Shown: positions 41,646 through 51,517 of the stretch, piece after piece
Numbering within the stretch: the stretch's first letter is position 1
Layout of the letters: the number at the start of each line of letters is the position of its first letter
Assembly (NCBI RefSeq): GCF_000026105.1
Contig: NC_008027.1
Span: 2,558,001 to 2,622,000, forward strand
Origin: Pseudomonas entomophila L48
GTDB taxonomy: Bacteria > Pseudomonadota > Gammaproteobacteria > Pseudomonadales > Pseudomonadaceae
DNA length: 64,000 bases
Direction: 5' to 3'
Notes under the pieces: model-generated
What the model saw: the letters and a program-made list of their open reading frames with translations, nothing else
The model's database searches: none
What the model was told of the DNA's origin: nothing
Made by a program: the position numbers and the translations under genes

Positions 41646-43538
41646 TCAACCGTGCGGCGCCGCCTCCTTCCCCGCAGTGCCTGCGAACTGGGCCTTGAGG
41701 TGCCCTTGCTCATCCAGCAGGTACGCATCCATCACTTCGCGCACCACCGGCCCGGCCACTCGGCCTCCGGCCTCACCGTTCTCGATCATCACCGCCACCA
41801 CCATCGCCGGGTGCTCGGCCGGCGCGAAGCCAACGAACAGGGCGTTGTCGCGGTGGCGTTCGAGGGTCTTGTCGCGGTTGTAGCGCTCCCCTTGCTTGAT
41901 CGCCACCACCTGCGCCGTGCCGCTCTTGCCGGCGATACGGTACTGGGCACCGGCGGCGGCGGCGCGGGCGATGCCGCGCGGGTCGTGCATGACCATCTGC
42001 ATGCCCTGGCTGACCTGGTCCCAGGCACGGCGGTCGTGGAGCACGATGTCCGGCATCGGGTTGGGGTCGATGGGCGCCTGGCCACCGACGCTCATCGCCA
42101 GGTGCGGGCGGTGCCAGGCGCCCTTGCTCGCCAGCAGGCTGGTGGCCTGGGCCAGTTGCAGCGGGGTGACCTGCATGTAGCCCTGGCCGATGCCGAGGAT
42201 CAGCGTCTCGCCGGGGAACCAGGCCTGGCGCCGGGTGGCGCGCTTCCAGGCCTGCGATGGCATCAGCCCGGGCGCCTCCTCGAACATGTCCAGCGAGACC
42301 TTCTGGCCCAGGCCGAACTCGGCCATGTAGTCGTGCAGGCGGTCGATGCCCAGCTTGTGCGCCAGGTCGTAGAAGTAGGTGTCATTGGAGCGCATGATCG
42401 CGGTGTACATGTCCACCCAGCCATCACCGGTGCGATTCCAGTTGCGGTACTTGTGGTCATAGTTGGGCAGCTCGTAGTAGCCAGGGTCGAACACCCGGTT
42501 GCCGGGGGTGATCACGCCGCTGTCCAGGCCGGCGATGGCCACCTCCGGCTTGACCGTCGAGCCGGGCGCGTACAGGCCGCGCAGCACGCGGTTGAACAGC
42601 GGCCGGTCGATGGAGTCGCGCAGGGCCGAGTACTGCTTGTAGCTGATGCCCTTGACGAACAGGTTGGGGTCGAAGCTGGGGTTGCTGACCATGGCCAGTA
42701 CATCGCCGTTGGCCGGGTCCAGCACCACCACCGCGCCACGGCGGTCGCCCAGGGCCTTTTCGGCGGCCTGCTGCAGGTGGGCGTCGAGGCTCAGCACGAT
42801 ATCCTTGCCCGGCACCGGGTCGTGGTGGCGCAGCACCCGCATCACCCGGCCCTGGGCGTTGGTCTCGACTTCCTCGTAGCCCACCTGGCCGTGCAGTTCG
42901 CTCTCGTAGAAGCGCTCGACGCCGGTCTTGCCGATCGACTGGGTGCCGCGGTAGGCGGTGCTGTCGAGGGTCTTGGCTTCCTTCTCGTTGATCCGCCCGA
43001 CGTAGCCCACCGAATGGGCAAAGTGCTCGGCCAGGGGGTACTCGCGGATGAACTGCGGTGCCACATCCAGGCCGGGCAGGCGGAACTGGTTGACGGCGAT
43101 CAGGGCGATCTGCTCCTCGCTCAGGCCGACCATCAGGGTCACTGGCTCGAAGGGTTTGCGGCCACGGCGCAGGTCCTTGTCGAACTGATGGCGATCATCC
43201 TCGCCCAGGCCAAGGATCTGCGTGAGGGTGTCCAGCACTCTGGCCGAGTCGCCGGCGCGTTCGCGGGTCATGGTCAGGTCGAAACTGGGCTTGTTGGTCG
43301 CCAGCACCACGCCGTTGCGGTCGTAGATCAGGCCGCGCTCGGGCGGGATGGGCAAGACGTGCACGCGGTTGTTTTCCGACACCGCCGACTGCTGGTCGTG
43401 CTGCAGCACCTGGAGCACGTACAGCCGGCCCACCAGCACCGCCACCAGGCTCATCACCAGGACGGCGCAGGCCAGCAGCCGGCGGTTGACCAGGCTCTTT
43501 TCCTTCTCGTGGTCCTTGAGGGGGATGGGTTGCGGCAT
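41646..43538 (-). CDS. mrdA: Penicillin-binding protein 2 paralogue (peptidoglycan transpeptidase)
   Basis: A 630-residue class B PBP. The N-terminal membrane anchor is LLACAVLVMSLVAVLVGRLY and a dimerisation domain follows. The transpeptidase domain shows the active-site tetrad STVK (in APGSTVKPE), SND and KSGTAQ. It should crosslink lateral-wall peptidoglycan with a SEDS partner (RodA). No rodA, mreB or dacA gene is adjacent, so this is probably the second, stand-alone MrdA of the group; the primary copy is usually in a rod operon. The start at 43536-43538 gives MPQPIPLKDH, as in other PBP2 proteins; an ATG 15 codons earlier is possible. Convergent with the helical protein gene. Confidence 0.88.
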   Translation of the reverse strand: MPQPIPLKDHEKEKSLVNRRLLACAVLVMSLVAVLVGRLYVLQVLQHDQQSAVSENNRVHVLPIPPERGLIYDRNGVVLATNKPSFDLTMTRERAGDSARVLDTLTQILGLGEDDRHQFDKDLRRGRKPFEPVTLMVGLSEEQIALIAVNQFRLPGLDVAPQFIREYPLAEHFAHSVGYVGRINEKEAKTLDSTAYRGTQSIGKTGVERFYESELHGQVGYEEVETNAQGRVMRVLRHHDPVPGKDIVLSLDAHLQQAAEKALGDRRGAVVVLDPANGDVLAMVSNPSFDPNLFVKGISYKQYSALRDSIDRPLFNRVLRGLYAPGSTVKPEVAIAGLDSGVITPGNRVFDPGYYELPNYDHKYRNWNRTGDGWVDMYTAIMRSNDTYFYDLAHKLGIDRLHDYMAEFGLGQKVSLDMFEEAPGLMPSQAWKRATRRQAWFPGETLILGIGQGYMQVTPLQLAQATSLLASKGAWHRPHLAMSVGGQAPIDPNPMPDIVLHDRRAWDQVSQGMQMVMHDPRGIARAAAAGAQYRIAGKSGTAQVVAIKQGERYNRDKTLERHRDNALFVGFAPAEHPAMVVAVMIENGEAGGRVAGPVVREVMDAYLLDEQGHLKAQFAGTAGKEAAPHG

Positions 43539-43693
43539 GGGGCTCGGTTGGGTCGCCAAAGGCACAGGTAATGATGGCGCCATGACGAGGATCAGCGGGA
43601 TCCTCGGGCGTGGCGCAGGGGCGGGGGATGCTACGCAAGGTGAACGGCAGGCTCAAGGCTCGCGCAGCTCCCCCGATGCGCTGGATTGCGCCT

Positions 43694-43713
43694 GCGCCCC
43701 GTGCACGGGGCGC
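43694..43713. terminator. Perfect 20-bp GC palindrome
   Basis: GCGCCCCGTGCACGGGGCGC lies between the phospholipase 3' end (43775) and the PBP2 start, in a 236-base gap with no gene. It could end the phospholipase transcript, but no T-run follows on the minus strand, so a protein-binding site is equally possible. Confidence 0.4.
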
Positions 43714-43774
43714 CTGCGCCGAACATGAAGATTCCTTCACGTGACCGGCGGCCGCTGTGTCTTGCCACCTTGCA

Positions 43775-46700
43775 TCACGGCTGCCATTGCCCGGGGACTT
43801 TGTCGGTCCTGCTGAACCAGACTTCGATCACGCCTTTGGCGCCATTGAGCGTGGGGGAGAGGGGTTGGAGTTCCCAATCGGCGCCCTCCACGGTGGCGTT
43901 CACCGTTTCCACGATAAGGCGTGCGCAGTCGAACCCTGTCGTGTCGTGGTAGCGCACCGTCGTCCTGGACACTTCCCTGGGCGCTGGACGTGCCGCACGG
44001 AACGCGGTTGCGACGACGTCTTCGATCGGTGGCACGCTGGCCTGCCACTGATCGTGCCACAAGCTCCTGAAAGTGCGAACCTGGTTGCGCATTTGGGGGC
44101 CATAGATCTGCATGTAGATCGTGCTGCCCTTGCAGGCCGTGCTTGCTTCTCGGGGAGGCAAAGGTGGTTGTTCGGAGCTGGTGGCGGACGTATCGGGCTG
44201 AACGGGAGGGGTAATGACAGCAGGTGTGGTCGGTACGACCACGGCTTTGCTGCCGGCCTGTGCCACATCTGCCGATGTCACTGGACGGCAACCGACCTGC
44301 ACGCCAGCCAATTCATCCGGTGAACGGGCGTCTTTTACACTGATCTCGTAGAGCTGCTCGAAATTGCTGTACTGCTCGACCAACACGCTACGTTGCGTGG
44401 AACAGGGGTGCAACGTCTTCCAAGTGCCGGCTGCGCTGTAGTCGTACCCCCAGTAGATTGCCTTCGAAGGCGGCGCAGCCCTCAATAGGCACGATCCAGC
44501 ATCCAATGACTTCAGGCCGGATCGAGCCTCGACCATCACTTGGCAGGCTGACCCCATTCCACCTTTGAGAGCCGCGCACGCCTGCACGCCATCGGCGATC
44601 ACGCGTCTGCCGAACTCGGACTTCATGAGCCAGCCTGCGTCACCTTTCATGCAATAGGTGTCGCCTGCACGCAGCAGGGCAACTGCCAATCGGTTCGCCG
44701 CGCCTGCAAGGTCACCCGTGGAGGTTGCGGGTGGTAATTTCTCCCACAGTTTCGAAATCTCCACCAGGGCTGCACGGTCGTCCATCTTTCTGGTCTTTTG
44801 GGTCGTGCGATACACATCGAAGGATTGCCAGGCTGCAACGGCCAGTGAGAGGGCCACGCCTGCGCCTACGGTCGCGCCGACTGGCCCAACCTGGCGCCCC
44901 CAGACACTTCTCGAGGTGCGCTCGGAGGACCGTTTGGCGGTCGCGCCTGAGTTCGCCGAGGCTGGCAGCGAGGGGGCGTTGTCGTCCTCCAGGTCGAACA
45001 GCACTTCCAGGTGCGTCCTGAGCTGGTCGATCATTCGGCGACTCAGGTACCCACCTAGTTCGCTGCCCAGCGCGAAATAAGATTCCCACTGGCGCTCGCT
45101 GAAAAATTGATCGCTGGTGGGCTCCTGGGGGAACAGTGGGCACTGGCGCTTATAGTTAGCCACATCCATCGAAACCGACCGGCAGATGTTGGGCTTGACC
45201 ACGATGAGGATCGCCGGTGGCGCATCCGGATAGACGATGGTGGCGAGTGCGAGGCAGCTTTCGTTGTCATCCTTGGCCAGGTCCTGCAGGGTGCCGAAGT
45301 ACCCGATGGCTTCACACCAGTCACACTCCGGGTCATCGGCAGTAGCCGGTGAGAACAGCCCAGGGTCGCGTGGTTGGCGGAAAGTGATGGTGATGTTCAT
45401 GTCGATGCGTGCCTTGCGCACCAGGTTCTCGACGTCCTCGAAAGAGTAGCCGGGGTCTGCGCCGCAGTCGGCCAGTACGATCACGCTGGCCCGCTCCAGC
45501 AGCAGCGGATAGACTCCGGTGTTCTCGAAGTGTCCGCCGTCGGTAACGAACCAGTCGTCCCTGGGGCCTGCCCCGAAACTTGCGGACAGTTCGTTGCGCA
45601 GCGCCGTCGATTTGCTGAGGCTTCCCGCTAGCCTCCGTCGTATCCAGGAGCGGCTTTCGACCATCGGCCCTCCACGCTCATCCCAGGAAAGCCAGTAACC
45701 CAGCCGTATACCGGCCAGAGTCAGCAGCGCCGCCAACCCACGTTGCGTGCGGGCGCCGAGGCCCGGCGCGGCCGCGGCACCGGAAATTGCCATCCAACCA
45801 CCCAGGCTGAGTTCACCGATTCCGAGGGTGTCGCTTCGCCAACCCTCCTGGCTCAAACGTGAGCCGCCGCCGGCGCGCACGCTCAGGATCAAGCCTTTTC
45901 GGTCACGATTGAACAGCCTGCCCTTGGGGTCTGCTGTCTGGTTGACACAGGTGCTGATGATGTGGACAGGGCCGCCAGCCTGGTGCGGCTGGTAGGCTGC
46001 AAGGGAGACATCATCGCCAGGCGCGACCTTGCCGACATTACTGACCTCGCTGGTGGTGAGTTCGTTTGGTTCGATCCGAGCCAAGGCCGAGGCGGCACCG
46101 CTGCCGCTGAAACGTGCAGGGTTGGTTGCCCCCAGGTAGCTGCGTACCAGCCGTGCCTTGTAGAACGTATGCAGGGAAGAAAGATTGAGAAAACCCAGGT
46201 TCGACCCGGTGATCGCGACATACAGTGCCGGAGGAACCACGATGCACAAAAGTGTCAGCCATCCCGCGCCGAACTGAGGCTGGATGACCTCGGCCGGGGC
46301 GCCGTCCGATTTCACGAACTCCGGAAACACGGGCGTGAAGGCGACTTTCAGGACCAGGGACACCCACCAGACGAACAGTGCTGCGGCCAGCAGGTAGCCG
46401 ACCAGTTGCAGCAGCAGCGGCACAAGGCGGCTGGGGGGCGCGGCTTGCCGTTGCTGGCGGCCCTTGCTTGCACGCAGGCTGAGCATCAGTGCCTGGGCGA
46501 TACCCGAAGCGATCGCCAATGTGATGCCCAGGTCAAGGGTCTCGAACGAATGAGTCTGAAATGCCAACAACCAGGCCAGCCGTTCGGCAATGCCCAGTGC
46601 GAGGATGAGCAGGCCGATGCTCAGGCATGCCCACAGCTGCAGTGTCAGGCGATTGCGTATATCCGACAGGGTATCCTTCGCAGACTCGCTGCCGTTGGTT

Positions 46701-47698
46701 CGCTGGTCTTTCGTCGCCGTCCGACGAACCCAACTGAGCCGTACATGAAGTGCGGACGAAGCCAGGAGCAGGACGACCAGCAGCGCGATGCCAGGCAGGA
46801 GCCGGGCCAGGCTCGCCGAGTCCTGGTCGGCAGCGGATACCTGCGCCATGTTCCGTAGCAATAGGGCGGCGGCGACCAGCACAAGGGACATGACGACCTT
46901 GCCGACACAGCACCTTGCAAAGTGCCTGGCGACCCATTGGGTATCCCAGTAGGTCAGCACGAGGTGCAGCGCGACCGGCACCACCAGCACGAGCAGGAGC
47001 CAGGCGGTTGGAAGCCAGGGTTCGAGGAGCATCAGGCCATTGAACAGCAAGGGCGAGTCCCATTGGTACCCTATGGCCGCGAGACTCTGCCACACCCCAA
47101 GGTCCAGGGCGGTCAGCATGCCACCCGCCAGCACCGCGAGCAGGCCGAATTCGAAGTGCAAGGCCAGCAGGTTACGCAGGTAGAGGGTGATGGCGAACAG
47201 TCGGTCCGCGAAGCCGGCGGGGGCCAGGTAACGGCCATTGGCGCGCAGCCACCAGCCGAACCATCGGCTTTGGGCTTGGGCCATGGCGTCTTCCACCTGA
47301 TCGGCGACGGCCAGTGGTGGCGTGCCGTTCGCCGTGCTGGCGGCGTCGGGAGGCTGCTGGCCAGGACGGATTCGGTCATAGAGCCGGCCGAGCATGCAGC
47401 CGACATAGCCACCGCCGGAAACGGTCGAGAGTAGGTCGAAGCGGCTGAGCAGCTTCTGTCTGGCGAGCCCGCGCAACAGGCCGAGGCTGAAAGTCGCACT
47501 GCGGATACCCCCGCCGGAGAGCGCCAGGCCCCATACGTCGCTGTTGTCGCAGGGAAGCTGGCCGGTCACTGCCACTTCGGCCTTTTCTTCGAAGAGTCGG
47601 TCTCGTCGCTCGGCGATGAGGTCGCTCGAAAGGTTGGGTGGCACAGCAAGCGGGACCTGTGACTGTGGTGCATGCTTGGTCGCGTTTTGTTCGTTCAT
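43775..47698 (-). CDS. Giant membrane patatin-like phospholipase (1307 residues)
   Basis: The N-terminal patatin core has an oxyanion loop SGGGIRSATFSLG (61-73) and a nucleophile segment STVSGGGYVG (91-100) with Ser in place of the usual GxSxG context. The catalytic Asp is in VTDGGHFENTG, about residues 750-760. Between them are several long hydrophobic segments (about 170-480, for example HFEFGLLAVLAGGMLTALDLG), so the hydrolase is membrane-embedded. Another hydrophobic segment (VGPVGATVGAGVALSLAVAA) precedes a C-terminal soluble domain of about 330 residues with several Cys. It should hydrolyse lipid acyl esters. AAGGGA precedes the ATG. It follows a metallo-beta-lactamase-fold gene by 169 bases on the same strand. 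Confidence 0.85.
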   Translation of the reverse strand: MNEQNATKHAPQSQVPLAVPPNLSSDLIAERRDRLFEEKAEVAVTGQLPCDNSDVWGLALSGGGIRSATFSLGLLRGLARQKLLSRFDLLSTVSGGGYVGCMLGRLYDRIRPGQQPPDAASTANGTPPLAVADQVEDAMAQAQSRWFGWWLRANGRYLAPAGFADRLFAITLYLRNLLALHFEFGLLAVLAGGMLTALDLGVWQSLAAIGYQWDSPLLFNGLMLLEPWLPTAWLLLVLVVPVALHLVLTYWDTQWVARHFARCCVGKVVMSLVLVAAALLLRNMAQVSAADQDSASLARLLPGIALLVVLLLASSALHVRLSWVRRTATKDQRTNGSESAKDTLSDIRNRLTLQLWACLSIGLLILALGIAERLAWLLAFQTHSFETLDLGITLAIASGIAQALMLSLRASKGRQQRQAAPPSRLVPLLLQLVGYLLAAALFVWWVSLVLKVAFTPVFPEFVKSDGAPAEVIQPQFGAGWLTLLCIVVPPALYVAITGSNLGFLNLSSLHTFYKARLVRSYLGATNPARFSGSGAASALARIEPNELTTSEVSNVGKVAPGDDVSLAAYQPHQAGGPVHIISTCVNQTADPKGRLFNRDRKGLILSVRAGGGSRLSQEGWRSDTLGIGELSLGGWMAISGAAAAPGLGARTQRGLAALLTLAGIRLGYWLSWDERGGPMVESRSWIRRRLAGSLSKSTALRNELSASFGAGPRDDWFVTDGGHFENTGVYPLLLERASVIVLADCGADPGYSFEDVENLVRKARIDMNITITFRQPRDPGLFSPATADDPECDWCEAIGYFGTLQDLAKDDNESCLALATIVYPDAPPAILIVVKPNICRSVSMDVANYKRQCPLFPQEPTSDQFFSERQWESYFALGSELGGYLSRRMIDQLRTHLEVLFDLEDDNAPSLPASANSGATAKRSSERTSRSVWGRQVGPVGATVGAGVALSLAVAAWQSFDVYRTTQKTRKMDDRAALVEISKLWEKLPPATSTGDLAGAANRLAVALLRAGDTYCMKGDAGWLMKSEFGRRVIADGVQACAALKGGMGSACQVMVEARSGLKSLDAGSCLLRAAPPSKAIYWGYDYSAAGTWKTLHPCSTQRSVLVEQYSNFEQLYEISVKDARSPDELAGVQVGCRPVTSADVAQAGSKAVVVPTTPAVITPPVQPDTSATSSEQPPLPPREASTACKGSTIYMQIYGPQMRNQVRTFRSLWHDQWQASVPPIEDVVATAFRAARPAPREVSRTTVRYHDTTGFDCARLIVETVNATVEGADWELQPLSPTLNGAKGVIEVWFSRTDKVPGQWQP

Positions 47699-47867
47699 GG
47701 TTCATTCCCTTGAGAGCATTCGGTTGCCCTGGGGCAGCGAGCGGGCGACTGACTTGCCGATGGCAGAGTGGCGCTTATTGCCACCGAGGCGTCGGAAGGC
47801 GCCTGGAGTTTCCTTTCATGCGATTTCCTCTGCTTTCGATGAAACCCACCAAATGAACAGCGCCAGA

Positions 47868-48971
47868 TCATTGATCCGCCTGCGCTTGTTTTTTCACGGG
47901 TGGCAGGGCGATCTGCGCGAAAGGTCTGGGCAGGTATACCTGTGCCGCAGGTGTCTGTTTGGCAGCCAGCTCAATCACGTGCCTCTGCATCTCGATGACG
48001 GCCTTAGTGTTCAGTGGAGGGGCATGATCGAGGTCGTATCCGAAGAAGTTTTCCCAGTGACCCAACACCACCACCCGCGGCGTATATGCCTGCAACAGAC
48101 GGTCAGGGTAGCCCGCTGCCTTGCGCCACGAGCCCACGCTAAGGAGCTCGACATCGACTGTTTGGTCATCTGGCCAGATGGGCAGGATGCCGCAGGGCGC
48201 GGGGGCGGCGCTGTCCTGGAAATGAATGCGGTACTCCGGCTCGCCCGCCTCATCCAGCAAGTCGATCAACCAGGCCATCGACTGGCCCTGTTTCCAGCCG
48301 GACAGGGTAGTGGGGACTTCGCTCAGGTCCTGGTAGTAGTGCCCGTGACCTACGGTGTAATTCAGCACATGCGGCGCATGCATGCTCTGGATCGGCATGG
48401 CCCTGATATGCCCGCCTTGCGAGGTGATCCAGTAGCCGGGCCAGGCGGGCGCTTGTCGGCCATCACACCCTGGAACGGTTGCCATGTAGCCTCTGGCACT
48501 CTTCACCCGGTTCGGGTCCACCCAGGTCCAGTGCGCATCCTCCACGCGCGTGGGGTCCTTCATGGCGTGGAGCATGTGCACGACGGTGTCCGAGCCATAG
48601 ACGATCGCCTTGGGCGCGTACTTGCGCATGATCCATGGCACATCCAGCAGGTGATCGTAGTGACCGTGGCCGACCAGCAGCAGGGTGACATCCTGCGTCG
48701 CAAGTCGCTGCATGTAGTGGTCAATACGAGCCTTGTCGGCTACGACCCGCACGGGCGGGAGCCCCTTGGACAGCCCTGACGGGTTGCTGAACGAGGGCGC
48801 GAGCATCACGCCTTCGCCCCGCCAGTGGATGAGCCAGCCGCCTACACCCAGGTACTGGATCTTCGGCTCGGGCAGGCCGCGCGCATTAAAGTACTTCGGA
48901 TAATCGTCCTCGGCGCCCTGTGCGCAGGTGCTGAAGACCAGCCACAGAACCAGCCACACGGTTATACGCAT
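47868..48971 (-). CDS. Secreted metallo-beta-lactamase-fold hydrolase
   Basis: A 367-residue protein with a signal peptide (MRITVWLVLWLVFSTCAQGA; a Cys at residue 16 makes a lipoprotein possible but the lipobox is poor). The zinc motif is GHGHYDHLLD (His102, His104, Asp106, His107). Further ligands are likely in MHAPHVLNYTVGHGHYY and HFQDSAAPAP. Substrate unknown; periplasmic MBL proteins of this type include phosphodiesterases and lipid-cleaving enzymes, which would fit the phospholipase gene that follows. The ATG at 48969-48971 has GAGGTG upstream and gives the signal peptide; a longer frame begins 24 codons earlier. Confidence 0.85.
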   Translation of the reverse strand: MRITVWLVLWLVFSTCAQGAEDDYPKYFNARGLPEPKIQYLGVGGWLIHWRGEGVMLAPSFSNPSGLSKGLPPVRVVADKARIDHYMQRLATQDVTLLLVGHGHYDHLLDVPWIMRKYAPKAIVYGSDTVVHMLHAMKDPTRVEDAHWTWVDPNRVKSARGYMATVPGCDGRQAPAWPGYWITSQGGHIRAMPIQSMHAPHVLNYTVGHGHYYQDLSEVPTTLSGWKQGQSMAWLIDLLDEAGEPEYRIHFQDSAAPAPCGILPIWPDDQTVDVELLSVGSWRKAAGYPDRLLQAYTPRVVVLGHWENFFGYDLDHAPPLNTKAVIEMQRHVIELAAKQTPAAQVYLPRPFAQIALPPVKKQAQADQ

Positions 48972-49046
48972 GGACGTCACCTCGTCAGGCGATGATCGGT
49001 ACTGCTCTGGGGAAAGCGTAGGGTAGGAAGTGGCAGGTGACAAAGT

Positions 49047-49067
49047 CGGCGCGCCTCAGGCGCGCCG
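49047..49067 (-). terminator. GC hairpin downstream of TonB receptor
   Basis: GGCGCGCC (49048-49055), a three-base loop, and GGCGCGCC (49059-49066) form a perfect stem 14 bases after the receptor stop codon. On the minus strand it is followed by ACTTTGTC, a weak T-stretch. It could terminate the siderophore-uptake transcript. Confidence 0.55.
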
Positions 49068-49080
49068 TGGGGATGGCGCT

Positions 49081-51303
49081 TCAGAAGTCCACGGTGGCGG
49101 ACAACTCGTAGGTGCGCGGAGCCCCCAGCCCCAGGCTGGCGGTCAGCGGCACGCCCCAGTAGTCCTTGTCGGTGAGGTTGGAGATGTTGGCGCGGAAGGT
49201 CACCGGCTTGCTGGCAATCTGCATGGCATAGCGGGCGCCGACGTCGAAGATCGTGTAGCCGGGGATCGACTGGCTGTTGTCGGCACTGATGTACTGCTTG
49301 GACAGCGACGTCACGTTACCCGTCAAGGTCAACCCTTCCACTGCCGGAGTGTCCCACTCCATGCCCAGCTTGCCCTGCAGCTTGGGGAAAGCGGTGGCGG
49401 TCTTGCCCTCGTTGACACCGCCCGCGGTCTTGGTCACCTCGGGGTCGACATAGGCCACGCCGCCCATCAGGCGGACATCCGGCAGCGGGGCGCCGAAGAA
49501 GGTCCACTCGACGCCGCGGTTGCGTTGCTCGCCGCCGAACGAATAGACGTTGGTGGCCGGGTCGGTGTAGCTGTTCGGGCGCTTGATCTCGTACAGCGCC
49601 AGGGTGTGGCTGAAGGTACCCAGGTCCAGCTTCAGGCCGACTTCCTTCTGCTTGGACTTGAACGGCGCGAACACCTGGCCGGCGTTGGCGGCGGTCACCG
49701 GTGCGATGGTGCCCTTGCTCAAGCCCTCGATGTAGTTGGCGTAAAGCGACAGCTCGTCGGTCACCTTGAACAGGATCGCGCCGGCCGGGGTGGTGGCGTG
49801 GGTGTCGTAGCCGGGCTTGTTGCGTGCGCCGGTGGCAACGTTGTAGGTGTCGGTGACCACTTCCTGACGACGCACGCCGGCGGTCAGTTGCAGGCGGCCG
49901 TCGAACACCGACATCGTGTCGGCGATGCCGTAGCTCTTCAGGTCGTTCTCGGTGTGGCTGATCTGTGGGAAGGCCTGCGGCGCCTTCGGCCCCCATACCG
50001 GGTGGTAGATGTTGGTCACCCAGTTGCCGCCTGGTACAGAGCGACGCCCGTAGTCCTTCTGCTTGTCGCTGTACTCGGTCGCGTTCACCGACCATTGATG
50101 GTTGATGCCAAACGTGTCGAAGTGGCCGCGCAGGCCCACCTCGGCGGAGGTCTTCTCGATCTCCATCTTCAGCTGGCCCATGGAGGTGCTGAGGTCGCCG
50201 GCGTTGTTGATCACCGTGGCGACCATGGCGCCGCTGTACTTGTAGTCGGTCTTGCTGGTGCCGATGGCGCCATAGGCCAGCAGCTGGTCGGTCAGCTCAT
50301 ACTCGCCACGCAGGATCACGCCCTTGTCCTTGGTCTGGACATAGGCCCAGTCGGGGTTGAGCAGGGTGTCGGACTTCGGTGGCTTGGGCACCGCCACGCC
50401 GGGAGCCAGGCCCAGGCCGCGGTTCTGGCCGCGGATATGATCCTCGGCGTCGAACAGGTCGACCGACAGCTTGGCGCGTTCGCCGCGCCAGTCCAGGGCC
50501 AGGGACGACAGCACGTTGCGCTTGGACTGGTCTTCGGTGCTGGTGTCGCCGTCGCGGTACACGCCGTTGAAGCGCACGCCGAACTGGTTGCCTTCACCGA
50601 AGCGCCGGCCGACGTCGACATGGCCACCGAACTGGGCGTCGGACTCGTAGGTGGCGGTCAGGCGGGTCAGCGGCGTGTCGCCGGCGCGCTTGGGGATCAG
50701 GTTGACGATACCGCCCACCGAGCCGCCGGGGGGCATGCCGTTGAGCAGCGCCGACGGGCCCTTGAGCACCTCGATGCGCTCGTACATCTCGGGCGAGGCG
50801 CGGTAGTAGGGCGCCATGCCGAACAGGCCGTCGACGGTCATGTCGCTGACGCTGGTCTGGAAGCCGCGGATCGAATAGTTCTCGCTGAAGGTGCCCTTCA
50901 GGCCGTTGCTGAACACCGACGGGTCGGTGGCGGCGATCACGTCGGTGATGTCCTTGGCCTGGCGGTCCTGGATGTAGGTGTCGGTGTAGCTGACGGTGCT
51001 GAACGGGGTCTCCATGAAGTCTTTATTGCCCAGCAGGCCGACACGCCCGCCCGTGGCGACCTGGCCGCCCGCGTAGACCGGCGGCAGGTTGCCGGCGCCG
51101 TCGGTGTTGCTTTCGATGCGCGTTTCGTCCAGCTCCAGGCTTTGCGGCTGCGCAGTCTGGTCGTCGGGCTTGCCGGGTTCGGCTGCCACTGCGGCGCCCG
51201 AGATGCCCAGCAGCAGGGCCATGTGTACGGCCATGCAGGTGCGGTTCAGGGAAAACTGGGGCGCGACAAGGTTGAGGCGTCGTGAAGTACAACGTTCCGA
51301 CAT
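49081..51303 (-). CDS. TonB-dependent siderophore receptor (BauA/FhuA-like position)
   Basis: A 740-residue outer-membrane receptor. It has a long N-terminal export region with a hydrophobic core (VHMALLLGISGAAVAA), a TonB-box-like ELDETRIE, and a plug with MTVDGLFGM and ERIEVLKGPSALLNGMPPGG. The barrel ends in RTYELSATVDF with terminal Phe. It lies at the end of a siderophore locus next to a binding protein, ATPase and permeases, the arrangement of BauA in acinetobactin/pseudomonine uptake. AAAGGA precedes the ATG at 51301-51303. A Fur box lies about 70-90 bases upstream, so iron repression is expected. Confidence 0.93.
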   Translation of the reverse strand: MSERCTSRRLNLVAPQFSLNRTCMAVHMALLLGISGAAVAAEPGKPDDQTAQPQSLELDETRIESNTDGAGNLPPVYAGGQVATGGRVGLLGNKDFMETPFSTVSYTDTYIQDRQAKDITDVIAATDPSVFSNGLKGTFSENYSIRGFQTSVSDMTVDGLFGMAPYYRASPEMYERIEVLKGPSALLNGMPPGGSVGGIVNLIPKRAGDTPLTRLTATYESDAQFGGHVDVGRRFGEGNQFGVRFNGVYRDGDTSTEDQSKRNVLSSLALDWRGERAKLSVDLFDAEDHIRGQNRGLGLAPGVAVPKPPKSDTLLNPDWAYVQTKDKGVILRGEYELTDQLLAYGAIGTSKTDYKYSGAMVATVINNAGDLSTSMGQLKMEIEKTSAEVGLRGHFDTFGINHQWSVNATEYSDKQKDYGRRSVPGGNWVTNIYHPVWGPKAPQAFPQISHTENDLKSYGIADTMSVFDGRLQLTAGVRRQEVVTDTYNVATGARNKPGYDTHATTPAGAILFKVTDELSLYANYIEGLSKGTIAPVTAANAGQVFAPFKSKQKEVGLKLDLGTFSHTLALYEIKRPNSYTDPATNVYSFGGEQRNRGVEWTFFGAPLPDVRLMGGVAYVDPEVTKTAGGVNEGKTATAFPKLQGKLGMEWDTPAVEGLTLTGNVTSLSKQYISADNSQSIPGYTIFDVGARYAMQIASKPVTFRANISNLTDKDYWGVPLTASLGLGAPRTYELSATVDF

Positions 51304-51372
51304 GCTGGCTTCCTTTCGATTCGGAGGGTAGTGAAGGCATTCACTAGGGTTTCCGAACCAAAGCGTGAATAC

Positions 51373-51391
51373 CTCAATGATAATCATTTTT
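51373..51391. promoter_or_regulatory. Putative Fur box
   Basis: CTCAATGATAATCATTTTT contains the unbroken core AATGATAATCATT of the Fur consensus; I count 14 of 19 matches. It lies upstream of the TonB receptor gene on the minus strand. Confidence 0.75.
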
Positions 51392-51422
51392 ATTTATTGC
51401 ACCGCCGTGGGCCGCGCATTCC

Positions 51423-51508
51423 CTGTAGGAGCCGGCTTGCCGGCGAACCAGGCAACGCGGTGAATGGCACCGGCGTGGCCGGTGTTCGCCGGCAAGCCGG
51501 CTCCTACA
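51423..51508. repeat. REP pair
   Basis: CTGTAGGAGCCGGCTTGCCG and its inverted arm ending CCGGCTCCTAC lie between the binding-protein stop and the receptor promoter, inside the siderophore locus. Confidence 0.85.
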
Positions 51509-51517
51509 CGGGGGGGC

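Noticed and set aside
49048..49066. Restriction- or phage-type site at the GGCGCGCC repeats
   Set aside because: A simple hairpin just after a stop codon is sufficiently explained as a terminator.
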